Below, piece after piece: positions 1 through 7,911 of a stretch of 26,170 bases of DNA. The notes under the pieces were generated by a model. That model was given only the letters and a program-made list of their open reading frames with translations. It did no database searches and was not told where the DNA came from. The stretch is from positions 1-26,170 of the forward strand of contig JBFKFP010000019.1 in assembly GCA_041618535.1 (NCBI GenBank), given 5' to 3'. Position numbers and translations under genes: made by a program. This stretch comes from SHLJ01 sp041618535. Lineage in GTDB: Bacteria; Bacteroidota; Bacteroidia; Flavobacteriales; Flavobacteriaceae. Each line of letters opens with the position of its first letter. Position 1 is the first letter of the stretch.

Positions 1-371
1 CCACGCGCTGCATGTTCCCCCATTCCGACGTAGATAACATTCGGATCGCTTTCGGCTACAGCAATCGCTCCTACGGTACCTGTTTTAAAGAAACCATCAG
101 AGATGTTTCTCCAGGTGATCCCGTCGTCGGTGGTCTTCCATACACCTCCACCCGTGGTTCCCATATAATAGGTATGAGGCTGACCAACAACCCCGGTTGA
201 GGCAACGCTCCGGCCTCCTCGAAACGGCCCGATGTTCCGCCATTTAAATCCATTGAACATGGAATCATGAACGGAAATGTTCGCTTTTATGTCGTTAGAT
301 TTACGCTTCTGGGAAAAAAGTGTTAATGGTAACACCACCATTAAGGCAATCAGGTAATAGGAAAATTTCAT
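1..371 (-). CDS. VPS10/sortilin-like Asp-box (BNR) repeat protein, N-terminal part
   Basis: The gene runs off the left edge, so only the first 123 codons are visible and there is no stop. The ATG at 371-369 opens a signal peptide (MKFSYYLIALMVVLPLTLFS, likely cut before QK). The mature start contains W-R-N-I-G-P-F-R-G-G-R and then an Asp-box (T-T-D-D-G-I-T-W) after G-G-G-V-W-K. This pairing is typical of large Bacteroidetes secreted beta-propeller proteins annotated as VPS10 or glycosyl-hydrolase BNR-repeat proteins. Family members usually exceed 900 residues. Their substrate is generally unknown and enzyme activity should not be assumed from the name. It lies 46 bp downstream of the Rieske oxygenase gene on the same strand, without an evident promoter or terminator between them, so it may be the last gene of that run. 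Family call is fairly sure; function is not. Confidence 0.8.
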   Translation of the reverse strand, partial: MKFSYYLIALMVVLPLTLFSQKRKSNDIKANISVHDSMFNGFKWRNIGPFRGGRSVASTGVVGQPHTYYMGTTGGGVWKTTDDGITWRNISDGFFKTGTVGAIAVAESDPNVIYVGMGEHAAR

Positions 372-417
372 TCTGTCTTGTTTAAACTTTGTTGGTCAGG
401 TCTGGCAGGAATTTGGG

Positions 418-1512
418 CTAAGATTCTTCTTTTTTCAAGTATTCGGCTAACAGGCGGTGGAAATGATGAACGCCTTTTTCACGAGTAGGTGAGAAGCGCC
501 CCGTGCTGTAGAATCGGGATTGTACACCCTTATGTACGCCTTCCACAACAAACTCATCCTCGCGCTCTACCTTATCAAGCATGGCTGAAGCTCCCTGGTT
601 GAATTTGGTCTCATCGTATACATAGGTGATAAAGCTAACACGTGTTTTGCTGAGGCTTATGGGTTTAACGATGTTGATAGACAGGCCCCAGGGATAAAAG
701 TTGAACATCATATTCGGAAAGATCCAGTAATAATAGGCCCCGATCTGCTTGCCATAATCCTTATGATATTCGGGTAAATCGAAAACTTCGGTTCCATCGG
801 CAGCATAGCCAATCTGAAGACTGGCGTGATCATATAATTCAGTGGTATAATTGCCGTAATCAAGTGCCTGATTCAAATCGTGGTGCACGAAGGGAATATG
901 AAACCCTTCCAAGTAATTATCACAATATAGTGCCCAATGGCAATTCACCAGATAATCTCTGGTGCTGCTGGGGTCATATTTAAATTCATGCAGCGGAAGG
1001 AAGCCGATTCGCTCGGTCATCAGGCCCAGAACTTCATCAAAGTCGAAATTTGGATTCAGGCCTACAAACAGGAAAGGCCCCAATGCTCTCAGCATGAATT
1101 CCCTCAAATCGTCGCAAGGCCTCGGAAAGTTTGCGGCTTCCTCAAATTCGGGCATCGACTTAAAAGCACCATTAAGGCCGAATCGGCGCCCGTGATACAT
1201 GCAGATTAACTGCCTGTTCTTGCCAGGATTACTTACGACAATATTTCCCCGGTGGGTGCATACATTGCTGAAGCACCTGATGTTATCCTCCTTGTCCCTT
1301 GTCAGGACCAGGGGTTCGGTCAGGTAGTTATCCATTAGTATAAAGGGATGAACATATTCAGAAAGAGGAAGCAGGTTCTCATCTCCTATAAATTGCCATG
1401 TTTTGACAAAGACCTTTTCCTTAATCTGTTCGAAAATATCTTCACTGCGGTAAAATGAAGCTGGCAGGGTTTCCGCTTCCCTGATGTTGGCATTTACCTG
1501 AAATGATCTCAT
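418..1512 (-). CDS. Rieske non-heme iron oxygenase, alpha subunit (choline/carnitine monooxygenase-like)
   Basis: A 364-residue oxygenase component that would use a Rieske [2Fe-2S] centre and a mononuclear iron to hydroxylate or demethylate a small substrate. Seen directly: Rieske ligands C85-T-H87 and C104-M-Y-H107, then the iron-site motif E202-G-F-H205-I-P-F-V-H210, with acidic E318/D319 near the C-terminus as candidate third iron ligand. The residue bridging the two metal sites is Glu (E-x2-H-x4-H) instead of the usual Asp, as known for carnitine monooxygenase CntA. The C-terminal S-P-T-R-E-K-G-V-H-H-F-H-R-L segment resembles choline/glycine-betaine-type oxygenases. The gene lies 5 bp after the APC permease gene, suggesting that the permease imports the substrate. 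No ferredoxin or flavin reductase partner is present in the window. The family is certain; the substrate (quaternary amine or other) is inference. Confidence 0.88.
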   Translation of the reverse strand: MRSFQVNANIREAETLPASFYRSEDIFEQIKEKVFVKTWQFIGDENLLPLSEYVHPFILMDNYLTEPLVLTRDKEDNIRCFSNVCTHRGNIVVSNPGKNRQLICMYHGRRFGLNGAFKSMPEFEEAANFPRPCDDLREFMLRALGPFLFVGLNPNFDFDEVLGLMTERIGFLPLHEFKYDPSSTRDYLVNCHWALYCDNYLEGFHIPFVHHDLNQALDYGNYTTELYDHASLQIGYAADGTEVFDLPEYHKDYGKQIGAYYYWIFPNMMFNFYPWGLSINIVKPISLSKTRVSFITYVYDETKFNQGASAMLDKVEREDEFVVEGVHKGVQSRFYSTGRFSPTREKGVHHFHRLLAEYLKKEES

Positions 1513-1517
1513 TTTGG

Positions 1518-2927
1518 TCAGTTTCGTTTTCTATAGTAAAACAGAAGCCCTATTCCATTCAGCAATAAGGTGCCACCTATTATTTTAACGTAAAAGGTTG
1601 TACGGTCAACTATTGCTCCTGATGGCATGAAGGCCATAATTATTGAAAGAAAAATTACGCTAAATCCCAAACATGCACAAATCCATACTCTAGTTTTACT
1701 GATTTTAATTGAATTCCGGCTTTTTGATGAATATTCTTTCTTACGATTATGCCACAGAAAAGATGCGAACAGGTAAAGGAAAGGAATGAAATACAAGACA
1801 ACAGACATGTCATAAAGTACCGAATAGGCCTCTTTGATCTGACTGCCGGCGATCGAAATGATAAAAAGAGCAGAGATCAGTATACCCTGCAATATCAAGG
1901 AGACATGAGGGGATTTATATTTTGGGTGAAGTTCTCCCAACAGCGGTGGAAGGTAATTGTCCAACCCTATCACAAATGGCAATCTTGCACTTCCACTAAG
2001 CCAGGCCCCGAAAAGTCCGATAGTTCCCAGGGTCACCAATAGTGCTCCTGAGGGACCTATTACAGGCCAGCCTAGTGAATCGTCTATAAGGTAAAAGGCC
2101 TGGGCTATCCCGTCAACAATATTCACCTCGCCGGAAGGAATCGAAACCAATAAGGCAAACGTGCCCATAAGGTAGAATAAGGTGATAAATATGCCGGATA
2201 TCCAGATCGCCTTGTTGATATTCTTTTCGGGTTCTTTGATCTCCTCAGACATGACCGATGCCAATTCAAATCCTCCAAAAGAAAAGGCAATGGCGGCAAA
2301 AAAAGGAAGGACCGAAAAATCTTTAAGGTCAGGGATGAATGCTTTCAGACTGATAGGTTGGGCAGGACCGGATTTCAGCATCAGAATTACCGCTGCTATA
2401 AATAAAAGACCAAATAGCACATAAAGACTGATTGCGCCTATGTTCTGAATCCATTTTGCGATTCTCAGCCCGAAGATGTTCAAAAGGATAATCAGCCATA
2501 GTAGAGATAGGCAGATTCCCCCGATGAGCCAAGTGTTCGTACGAATATCCAGGTATTGATTCCCAAAAATATAAAAGGCAGACATTACGACTGTTAAGAG
2601 GACAGTTGGCAACCACACAATATTGCTCAACCAGTATGACCAGGCTGCCACGAAACCATGCCATTCGCCAAATGCGTTTTTCGTCCATTGATAAAATCCG
2701 CCCTCACCCGGCATTTTTCCGCTTAGGTCAGCTACTGCTATTCCCAGCGGAATGAGAAAAAAGGCCGCCGCAAGTATCCAAAGCGGGAAACTTGACCATC
2801 CAAACTGAGCAGCCTGTGTGAGTGAGGAAAGCCCGATTACGGTGGCAATATTAAGAAGGACGAGGTCTTTTAGTCCGAGGACCTTTTCAAGATTTCTCCT
2901 GCCATTCTTTTTCCCGGGCTCTTTCAT
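1518..2927 (-). CDS. APC-superfamily amino acid/polyamine permease
   Basis: A 469-residue inner-membrane protein with about 12 hydrophobic segments. After a short basic N-terminus, the first helix contains the A-T-V-I-G-L-S-S region, corresponding to the unwound substrate-binding helix of LeuT-fold APC carriers. Further family marks are G-E-G-G-F-Y-Q-W near residue 75 and the cytoplasmic loop S-E-E-I-K-E-P-E-K-N-I-N-K-A near residue 230. It probably imports an amino acid, amine or related zwitterion by cation symport; the substrate cannot be read from the sequence. Its ATG overlaps the stop of the upstream serine hydrolase by one base (TAATG), so translation is probably coupled. The Rieske oxygenase follows 5 bp downstream. 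Size and topology are normal for the family. Confidence 0.88.
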   Translation of the reverse strand: MKEPGKKNGRRNLEKVLGLKDLVLLNIATVIGLSSLTQAAQFGWSSFPLWILAAAFFLIPLGIAVADLSGKMPGEGGFYQWTKNAFGEWHGFVAAWSYWLSNIVWLPTVLLTVVMSAFYIFGNQYLDIRTNTWLIGGICLSLLWLIILLNIFGLRIAKWIQNIGAISLYVLFGLLFIAAVILMLKSGPAQPISLKAFIPDLKDFSVLPFFAAIAFSFGGFELASVMSEEIKEPEKNINKAIWISGIFITLFYLMGTFALLVSIPSGEVNIVDGIAQAFYLIDDSLGWPVIGPSGALLVTLGTIGLFGAWLSGSARLPFVIGLDNYLPPLLGELHPKYKSPHVSLILQGILISALFIISIAGSQIKEAYSVLYDMSVVLYFIPFLYLFASFLWHNRKKEYSSKSRNSIKISKTRVWICACLGFSVIFLSIIMAFMPSGAIVDRTTFYVKIIGGTLLLNGIGLLFYYRKRN

Positions 2928-4048
2928 TAGTATTTTTTTAGCTGCTGGTATATTTCACGACCGAGCTGCGCCAGGAAAGGGATCCCGATCTCCTCATATT
3001 CGTACTGATCATCGTTAAAAATACCGTTGCGGTTAACATGTAATGTGGCAGATATCAGGAATTCAGTATTATTTTCCGTGTCTATTATATAAGCGGAGTC
3101 GGTTAAAAATCCATAGGCATAACCAACTTTATTGTAAATTTTATACTGCCCGGGGATATTTTCTTTCTTGTCCCCGAAAATAAAGAACTTTCCATAGCTG
3201 TCATAGTAGGTTCCTATGTCATAACCTAGCTCACGGGGATACATCGCCATGCTTGACATCAGGAAATCGCGATGTTCTTCGGTGAGGTTAAATCTTTCAG
3301 ACTCTCTAAAATGCCCAGGGAAGATCAGCCGTTTTAAAGTCTGGTGCAGGGTGCTTAATGGCAGGAAATTTCGCTCGGTGAAATCCATGGGCTCCATGAT
3401 CAATTCATCTTGATTGTAATAGCCTACTCCTTTAAATAGATTGTTAATCTTTAGTTTTTCAATCGGGCTGTTGATCACAGATCCCGTTGTGACCAGTGAT
3501 GAATCACCTTGCTGAATTATGAGTGGCTTTGTAGCGAGGTTATAGGCGTCATTTGTCGATAGCCTGTGGGAGATCCTGACAGGACTGAGGCCTTTCTCGC
3601 GTAGTTTTAAATTGATACTGTCCTTTCCGAGATAGTCGAAAAGCCGGTTAAATGTTTCATTGCTGCTAACTGCAAAGATGTCCCGTATGTCTGCCCTCAA
3701 AGTGGTGAAAACAGAATCTCCCTCAACAAAAAACGGGGTGTCTAAGCTTAAGCGATCATCTTTTTGTAATTGTTCAAGTACCAGGATCGAAACCGGAAGT
3801 TTGACCGTGCTGGCCGGATAGAAATATATCGAATCATCAAGACGAAAATCGAATTCCCTGAATTTAACGGTATCATCTTCCCGATCTATAAGGGTTAATT
3901 TTATTTGAACCTCGTATTGGTCTACACTATCTATAACCTGACGGATAAGGGTCGATTCTGAGGCCAATGCTCTTTCAAGAGGATTCATCTCCGGTTCGTG
4001 AGAACAGGAGAAAAGGATGGCAGCCAGAAAAATAATTAGGTAGCGCAC
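2927..4048 (-). CDS. Lipoprotein serine hydrolase of the class A beta-lactamase-like family
   Basis: A 373-residue exported lipoprotein. The N-terminus is a short hydrophobic leader ending in lipobox L-F-S-C with C15 as the lipidation site. The catalytic S-x-x-K is S80-T-V-K83 in Y-P-A-S-T-V-K-L-P. A second motif S128-S129-N130 sits where class A enzymes have S-D-N, and K307-V-G309 takes the place of K-T-G. This fits the serine beta-lactamase/transpeptidase fold (beta-lactamase2 type). No convincing equivalent of the class A deacylating Glu in its omega loop was identified, so true beta-lactam resistance is doubtful. A peptidase, amidase or peptidoglycan-related role is equally possible. It lies 37 bp after lysA and its stop overlaps the permease start. 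The fold call is good; the reaction is unknown. Confidence 0.82.
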   Translation of the reverse strand: MRYLIIFLAAILFSCSHEPEMNPLERALASESTLIRQVIDSVDQYEVQIKLTLIDREDDTVKFREFDFRLDDSIYFYPASTVKLPVSILVLEQLQKDDRLSLDTPFFVEGDSVFTTLRADIRDIFAVSSNETFNRLFDYLGKDSINLKLREKGLSPVRISHRLSTNDAYNLATKPLIIQQGDSSLVTTGSVINSPIEKLKINNLFKGVGYYNQDELIMEPMDFTERNFLPLSTLHQTLKRLIFPGHFRESERFNLTEEHRDFLMSSMAMYPRELGYDIGTYYDSYGKFFIFGDKKENIPGQYKIYNKVGYAYGFLTDSAYIIDTENNTEFLISATLHVNRNGIFNDDQYEYEEIGIPFLAQLGREIYQQLKKY

Positions 4049-4085
4049 TCTTTAATTTCCCTTAAAGATAGGAAAGGTGCCGAAA

Positions 4086-5294
4086 TCAATCAAAATCCAC
4101 GAGGATTTGATTCTGGACAAGATCCTCGAAGCTCTCCCTCTTACGGATAAGTGTTGCCTCACCATTCAGCCATAGTACCTCGGCTGGTCGCAAACGCGAA
4201 TTATAATTGCTGGCCATATTGTAGCAATACGCACCGGCATTCCTGAATGCGAGCACATCACCGGGATTTATTTCGGGGATACGCCTGTTGTTTGCAAAAG
4301 TATCAGTCTCGCAGATATAACCGACCACCGAGTAAAATCTTTCCTTTCCATCCGGATTAGAAATATTCAGAATTTGGTGTTGTGAGCCGTAGAACATCGG
4401 TCTTATAAAATGATTAAAGCCAGAATCGATCTGAGCAAAGACCGTTGAGGTTGTTTGCTTGATCGCATTTACCTTGACCAGGAAATAACCTGCTTCACTC
4501 ACAAGGAACTTTCCAGGTTCAAATGCCAGGGACAGATTCTTACCATAATCCCGGCAGAACTGATTAAAACGTTTAGTTAGCTGCTCCCCGAAATCCTCCA
4601 CATTGGTCTCGATGTCACCCTCGTGATAGGGCACTTTAAATCCGGAACCAAAATCTATGAACTCGAGATCCTTAAATTGAATGGCGGCATCAAAAAGTAT
4701 ATTGCTGGCATATAGAAATACCCCTACATCAAGGATGTCACTTCCGGTATGCATGTGAATCCCGTTTATCACCATACCTGTGTTCCCTACGATCCGCAAT
4801 ACATGCGGTATCTGGTGGATAGAAATCCCGAATTTGCTATCGATATGCCCGACAGAGATATTGGTGTTTCCCCCTGCCATTACATGAGGGTTGATCCTGA
4901 TGCAGACCGGTGTTTCGGGGTGTTTGGTACCAAATTCTTCAAGAATGGCCAAATTATCAATATTGATCTGAACTCCTTTTTTTGCAACTTTCTCAATTTC
5001 TTCAAAGGACACTCCGTTCGGAGTATAAATAATCTTTTGAGGAGAAAATCCGGCCATTAACCCAAGTTCCACTTCCTGGATAGAGACCGTGTCAAGGCAA
5101 GACCCGAGACTTTTTAAATATGTCAATATTGACAGGTTAGACAAGGCTTTTACGGCGTAATGAATACGCAGGGAGTCTACCTCTTTAAAGGCTGATTCCA
5201 GCCTGTTGAATTGTCCGCGGATCTTATCTCCATCATATACATACAGCGGACATCCGAATTCTTTGCCTATGCCTAATAAATCGCCATTAGTCAT
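4086..5294 (-). CDS. lysA: Diaminopimelate decarboxylase
   Basis: Converts meso-diaminopimelate to L-lysine with PLP, the last step of lysine synthesis; cytoplasmic. I take the ATG at 5294 (402 aa). A longer frame opens at a TTG at 5321, but the extra nine residues are not family-like, whereas M-T-N-G-D-L-L followed by G-C-P-L-Y-V-Y-D matches the usual N-terminus. Numbered from this ATG: PLP lysine K49 in H-Y-A-V-K, the H-M-H-T-G-S loop near 180-185, phosphate-binding G-S-G-F around 216-219, E-P-G-K at 259-262, and the C-E-T-D active-site motif at 328-331, with Y-N-M-A-S-N-Y-N near the end. It is divergent from sucC and first in a minus-strand run. A weak -7-like TAGCTTTA lies at 5334-5327 without a clear -33 element. 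The next gene starts 37 bp downstream. Confidence 0.93.
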   Translation of the reverse strand: MTNGDLLGIGKEFGCPLYVYDGDKIRGQFNRLESAFKEVDSLRIHYAVKALSNLSILTYLKSLGSCLDTVSIQEVELGLMAGFSPQKIIYTPNGVSFEEIEKVAKKGVQINIDNLAILEEFGTKHPETPVCIRINPHVMAGGNTNISVGHIDSKFGISIHQIPHVLRIVGNTGMVINGIHMHTGSDILDVGVFLYASNILFDAAIQFKDLEFIDFGSGFKVPYHEGDIETNVEDFGEQLTKRFNQFCRDYGKNLSLAFEPGKFLVSEAGYFLVKVNAIKQTTSTVFAQIDSGFNHFIRPMFYGSQHQILNISNPDGKERFYSVVGYICETDTFANNRRIPEINPGDVLAFRNAGAYCYNMASNYNSRLRPAEVLWLNGEATLIRKRESFEDLVQNQILVDFD

Positions 5295-5378
5295 GATTGA
5301 ATTTTTCTGTTTTAGTGTCAAGAGGGTAAAGCTATTAACTTTTTTGTAAAATGAATCATTCAGGCCTAAAGAAAATTG

Positions 5379-5409
5379 TTGTTATAAACCTACCTGTTGA
5401 TTACCTTTG
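5379..5409 (+). promoter_or_regulatory. Bacteroidetes-type promoter of sucC
   Basis: TTG at 5379-5381 (-33 element), a 20-bp spacer, then TACCTTTG at 5402-5409, an exact match to TAnnTTTG. The ATG of sucC follows 25 nt later, leaving a short leader. The in-frame TTG at 5407 lies inside the -7 box, which argues against it as the translation start. Confidence 0.7.
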
Positions 5410-5433
5410 CAGCACAATTTTAGCATCTCATCT

Positions 5434-6627
5434 ATGAATTTACACGAGTATCAAGGAAAGGACATTTTAAACAGTTTTGGTGTCCGCGTGCAACGCGGGA
5501 TTGTTGCCGAAACTCCAGAAGAAGCAGTGGCCGCTGCCAAGAAATTGAACGAAGATACCGGCACAAGCTGGTATGTCATTAAAGCACAGGTGCATGCAGG
5601 TGGGCGCGGAAAAGGCGGTGGTGTTAAATTAGCCAAAAACCTTGATGAGGTAAAGGAGATTTCCGGAAAGATCATCGGGATGAATTTGATCACGCCCCAG
5701 ACTTCGGCAGAAGGTAAAAAAGTGCATCAGGTTCTTATCGCGGAAGACGTCTACTATCCGGGCAGCAGTGAGCCCGAAGAGTATTATATGTCGGTTTTAC
5801 TTGACCGTGCAAATGCAAGGAATATGATCATGTATTCCCCCGAAGGCGGTATGGACATCGAGACAGTGGCAGAAAAGACCCCTCACCTGATCTTTACAGA
5901 GTCTATCGATCCTGCTGTGGGAATTATGCCGTTTCAGGCCAGGCGCGTAGCCTTTAATTTGGGATTGAAAGGACAGGCCTTTAAGGAAATGGTAAGATTC
6001 GTCATGGCCCTCTACACTGCTTATTCAAAATCTGATGCCACCCTTTTCGAGATCAACCCGGTTTTAAAGACCAGTGATGATAAGATTTTGGCGGTAGATT
6101 CCAAGGTAACGATCGATGATAATGCCCTTTTCAGGCATAAGGATTATGCTGAATTAAGAGATATACGTGAGGAAAACCCGATCGAGGTAGAGGCCAAAGA
6201 AGTAGGTCTGAATTATGTTGATCTAGATGGCAATGTTGGCTGTATGGTTAACGGAGCCGGCCTGGCTATGGCCACCATGGACCTGATCAAGCAGGCCGGG
6301 GGTGAACCGGCAAATTTCCTTGATGTCGGAGGTACGGCAGACGCAGCCCGTGTTGAGGCTGCCTTCAGGCTTATCCTCAAGGATCCCAATGTGAAGGCGA
6401 TCCTCGTCAATATCTTCGGGGGAATTGTTCGTTGCGACCGAGTTGCTCAGGGGATCGTTGATGCCTACAGGAATATGGGCGATGCTATAAACGTCCCTAT
6501 TATTGTCAGGCTACAGGGAACCAATGCCGACATTGCCAAGGAATTGATAGACAGTTCCGGGCTTGATGTACAATCGGCTATAGAGTTTCAGGAAGCCGCA
6601 GACAAAGTACAGGCCGTAGTTTCATAA
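5434..6627 (+). CDS. sucC: Succinate--CoA ligase (ADP-forming), beta subunit
   Basis: Beta subunit of succinyl-CoA synthetase, which interconverts succinyl-CoA and succinate with substrate-level phosphorylation in the TCA cycle. The ATG at 5434 gives 397 residues, the standard family length, beginning M-N-L-H-E-Y-Q-G-K. The N-terminal ATP-grasp part shows A-G-G-R-G-K at 55-60 followed by G-G-G-V-K-L-A, and later N-P-V-L-K and D-S-K-V-T-I-D-D-N-A. The C-terminal CoA-ligase part shows N-G-A-G-L-A-M, G-G-T-A-D and the N-I-F-G-G-I-V-R-C-D block. It has its own promoter and terminator, so it looks monocistronic. The alpha subunit gene sucD is not adjacent and must lie elsewhere. Identification is very secure. 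Confidence 0.97.
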   Translation: MNLHEYQGKDILNSFGVRVQRGIVAETPEEAVAAAKKLNEDTGTSWYVIKAQVHAGGRGKGGGVKLAKNLDEVKEISGKIIGMNLITPQTSAEGKKVHQVLIAEDVYYPGSSEPEEYYMSVLLDRANARNMIMYSPEGGMDIETVAEKTPHLIFTESIDPAVGIMPFQARRVAFNLGLKGQAFKEMVRFVMALYTAYSKSDATLFEINPVLKTSDDKILAVDSKVTIDDNALFRHKDYAELRDIREENPIEVEAKEVGLNYVDLDGNVGCMVNGAGLAMATMDLIKQAGGEPANFLDVGGTADAARVEAAFRLILKDPNVKAILVNIFGGIVRCDRVAQGIVDAYRNMGDAINVPIIVRLQGTNADIAKELIDSSGLDVQSAIEFQEAADKVQAVVS

Positions 6628-6652
6628 GAATTTTATAAAGATATAATGACTG

Positions 6653-6679
6653 AAGCAGCCAGGGATGGCTGCTTTTTTT
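6653..6679 (+). terminator. Rho-independent terminator of sucC
   Basis: AAGCAGCC and GGCTGCTT form an 8-bp stem around the 6-nt loop AGGGAT, running into seven T residues (6673-6679). It starts 25 bp after the sucC stop. Confidence 0.88.
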
Positions 6680-6806
6680 ATTTGATCTACTGGGTGTTAA
6701 CAGACTATTAATTAACGTTAAACAATGGTTAATTCACAATTTGTTGTGTAACAGCTTATTCATAATTGTCGTCCTTTATACAACAATCAATTTAAATCGA
6801 ACAGAT

Positions 6807-7166
6807 ATGAAAACTTTGAAATCTTTTCTGCTAATCGGGCTAATAGCGTTTAGCAGTGTGCTTTCTGCAAGCACGAATCCGGACTCCGCCAAAGAACCAA
6901 AAACAACTGAATCTGAAGTTATCACTTCCGAAGTAAGTAAGTTATTGCAAAATCCAACCTTTTTTGTGGACCACGACATTTATGCCGATGTAACCATGAC
7001 CATCAACAAGCATAATGAAATTGTAGTTCTTAGCGTGGATTCCGAAGACAAGAAACTTGAAGGGTTTATCAAAGGCCGGTTGAATTACCAGGCCCTTCCC
7101 GAAAAAGTAAAGAACGGCGAGCGTACTTTTGTCGTTCCGGTCAAGATTCAGGCCGAATTATTCTAA
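6807..7166 (+). CDS. Small secreted protein, flavobacterial hypothetical
   Basis: I choose the ATG at 6807 (119 aa); an upstream in-frame TTG at 6741 would only add a non-family leader. The protein opens with a clear signal peptide (M-K-T-L-K-S-F-L-L-I-G-L-I-A-F-S-S, cut near S-A-S), then a Ser/Thr/Glu-rich linker and a compact domain of about 70 residues. This domain has the pattern V-T-M-T-I-N-K-H-N-E-I-V-V-L-S-V and ends in R-T-F-V-V-P-V-K-I-Q. That layout (strand, acidic helix region, strand with a Pro) recalls the TonB C-terminal domain, but the resemblance is weak and there is no anchor helix. Similar small periplasmic proteins occur across Flavobacteriia without known function. It is transcribed alone and ends at its own terminator. 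Treat it as a protein of unknown function. Confidence 0.72.
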   Translation: MKTLKSFLLIGLIAFSSVLSASTNPDSAKEPKTTESEVITSEVSKLLQNPTFFVDHDIYADVTMTINKHNEIVVLSVDSEDKKLEGFIKGRLNYQALPEKVKNGERTFVVPVKIQAELF

Positions 7167-7187
7167 AGAATCATTTGAATTAGTCTT

Positions 7188-7217
7188 AAAGCTTCCTTTA
7201 GCCGGGAAGCTTTTTTT
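7188..7217 (+). terminator. Rho-independent terminator after the small secreted protein gene
   Basis: AAAGCTTCC (7188-7196) pairs with GGAAGCTTT (7205-7213) around an 8-nt loop, with T residues through 7217. The T-run overlaps the stop codon of the converging cysH gene (7216-7218). Confidence 0.85.
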
Positions 7218-7911
7218 ATAGGTGCAGACCACACTCGGTTTTTGGGTTATTGTTCCATCGTCCGTTTCTATTCTCTCCCGGGATGGTGCAGTGGGAACAT
7301 CCAATGGATTGGTACCCTTTTTTGACAAGGGGATGAGGAGGAAGCTCCATTTCAGCTATTGCACTGTCCCTTTGTGCTTTGGTCATATCCAGCAAAGGAT
7401 AAAATTTAAGAATATCACCACGCCACTCAAAAATATCAAGGGTTGACCGGTGATCGCTTTGCCAATGCATCAGCCCCGATGCCCATACCAATCTATTCTT
7501 TTTGAGGGCGTTCAATGGTTTAACCTTATTGAGATGGCAGCAAAAATCCGGATTTTTATTCCATGTCTCGTCCCTAGTTGTAAAAGCATGATCCTCCTCT
7601 AAGGCCCTAATCGATTTCACATTAAGATTATAGACCTCTTTTAATGTTTCAAGATATTTCAGGGTTTCGTCAAAGTGATACCCCGTATCGATAAAATATA
7701 CCTCCTGAGCAGGGTTTACCTCGGAAAATAGCTTAAGAAAAAAGGCTGAGGTGGTAGCGAAGGAGCTTGTTAGCATAATCGAATCGGCATCGAAATCGTT
7801 GTAAAGAGATTCGATCCTTTGCAATGGACTCATTGATTTGTACGCCTGGTTCAAGGATCTAATCTCTTTATCTGAGATCGTGAAATCGTATTTCGTGTAG
7901 GTCAGAGACAT
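7216..7911 (-). CDS. cysH: Assimilatory (phospho)adenylyl-sulfate reductase, [4Fe-4S] type
   Basis: Reduces activated sulfate (APS or PAPS) to sulfite in cytoplasmic sulfate assimilation, using thioredoxin. Length is 231 residues, normal for bacterial enzymes. The PP-loop nucleotide-binding region contains T-S-S-F-A-T-T-S near 48-55 and F-I-D-T-G-Y-H-F at 73-80. Four cysteines, C124-C125 and C205-S-H-C208, match the [4Fe-4S] set that marks APS reductases and related bacterial PAPS reductases. The catalytic cysteine is C227 in the C-terminal E-C-G-L-H-L. The cluster cysteines favour APS as substrate, but sequence alone cannot exclude PAPS use. No cysD, cysN, sat or sulfite reductase gene is adjacent. 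The gene converges on the preceding small secreted protein gene and its stop lies in that gene's terminator T-run. Confidence 0.92.
   Translation of the reverse strand: MSLTYTKYDFTISDKEIRSLNQAYKSMSPLQRIESLYNDFDADSIMLTSSFATTSAFFLKLFSEVNPAQEVYFIDTGYHFDETLKYLETLKEVYNLNVKSIRALEEDHAFTTRDETWNKNPDFCCHLNKVKPLNALKKNRLVWASGLMHWQSDHRSTLDIFEWRGDILKFYPLLDMTKAQRDSAIAEMELPPHPLVKKGYQSIGCSHCTIPGENRNGRWNNNPKTECGLHL

Noticed and set aside
5295..5321. Longer lysA start at a TTG at 5321
   Set aside because: The extra nine residues do not look like the family N-terminus; the ATG at 5294 gives the normal length.
5407..5433. Longer sucC start at a TTG at 5407
   Set aside because: It lies within the -7 promoter box; the ATG at 5434 gives the canonical MNLHEYQGK start.
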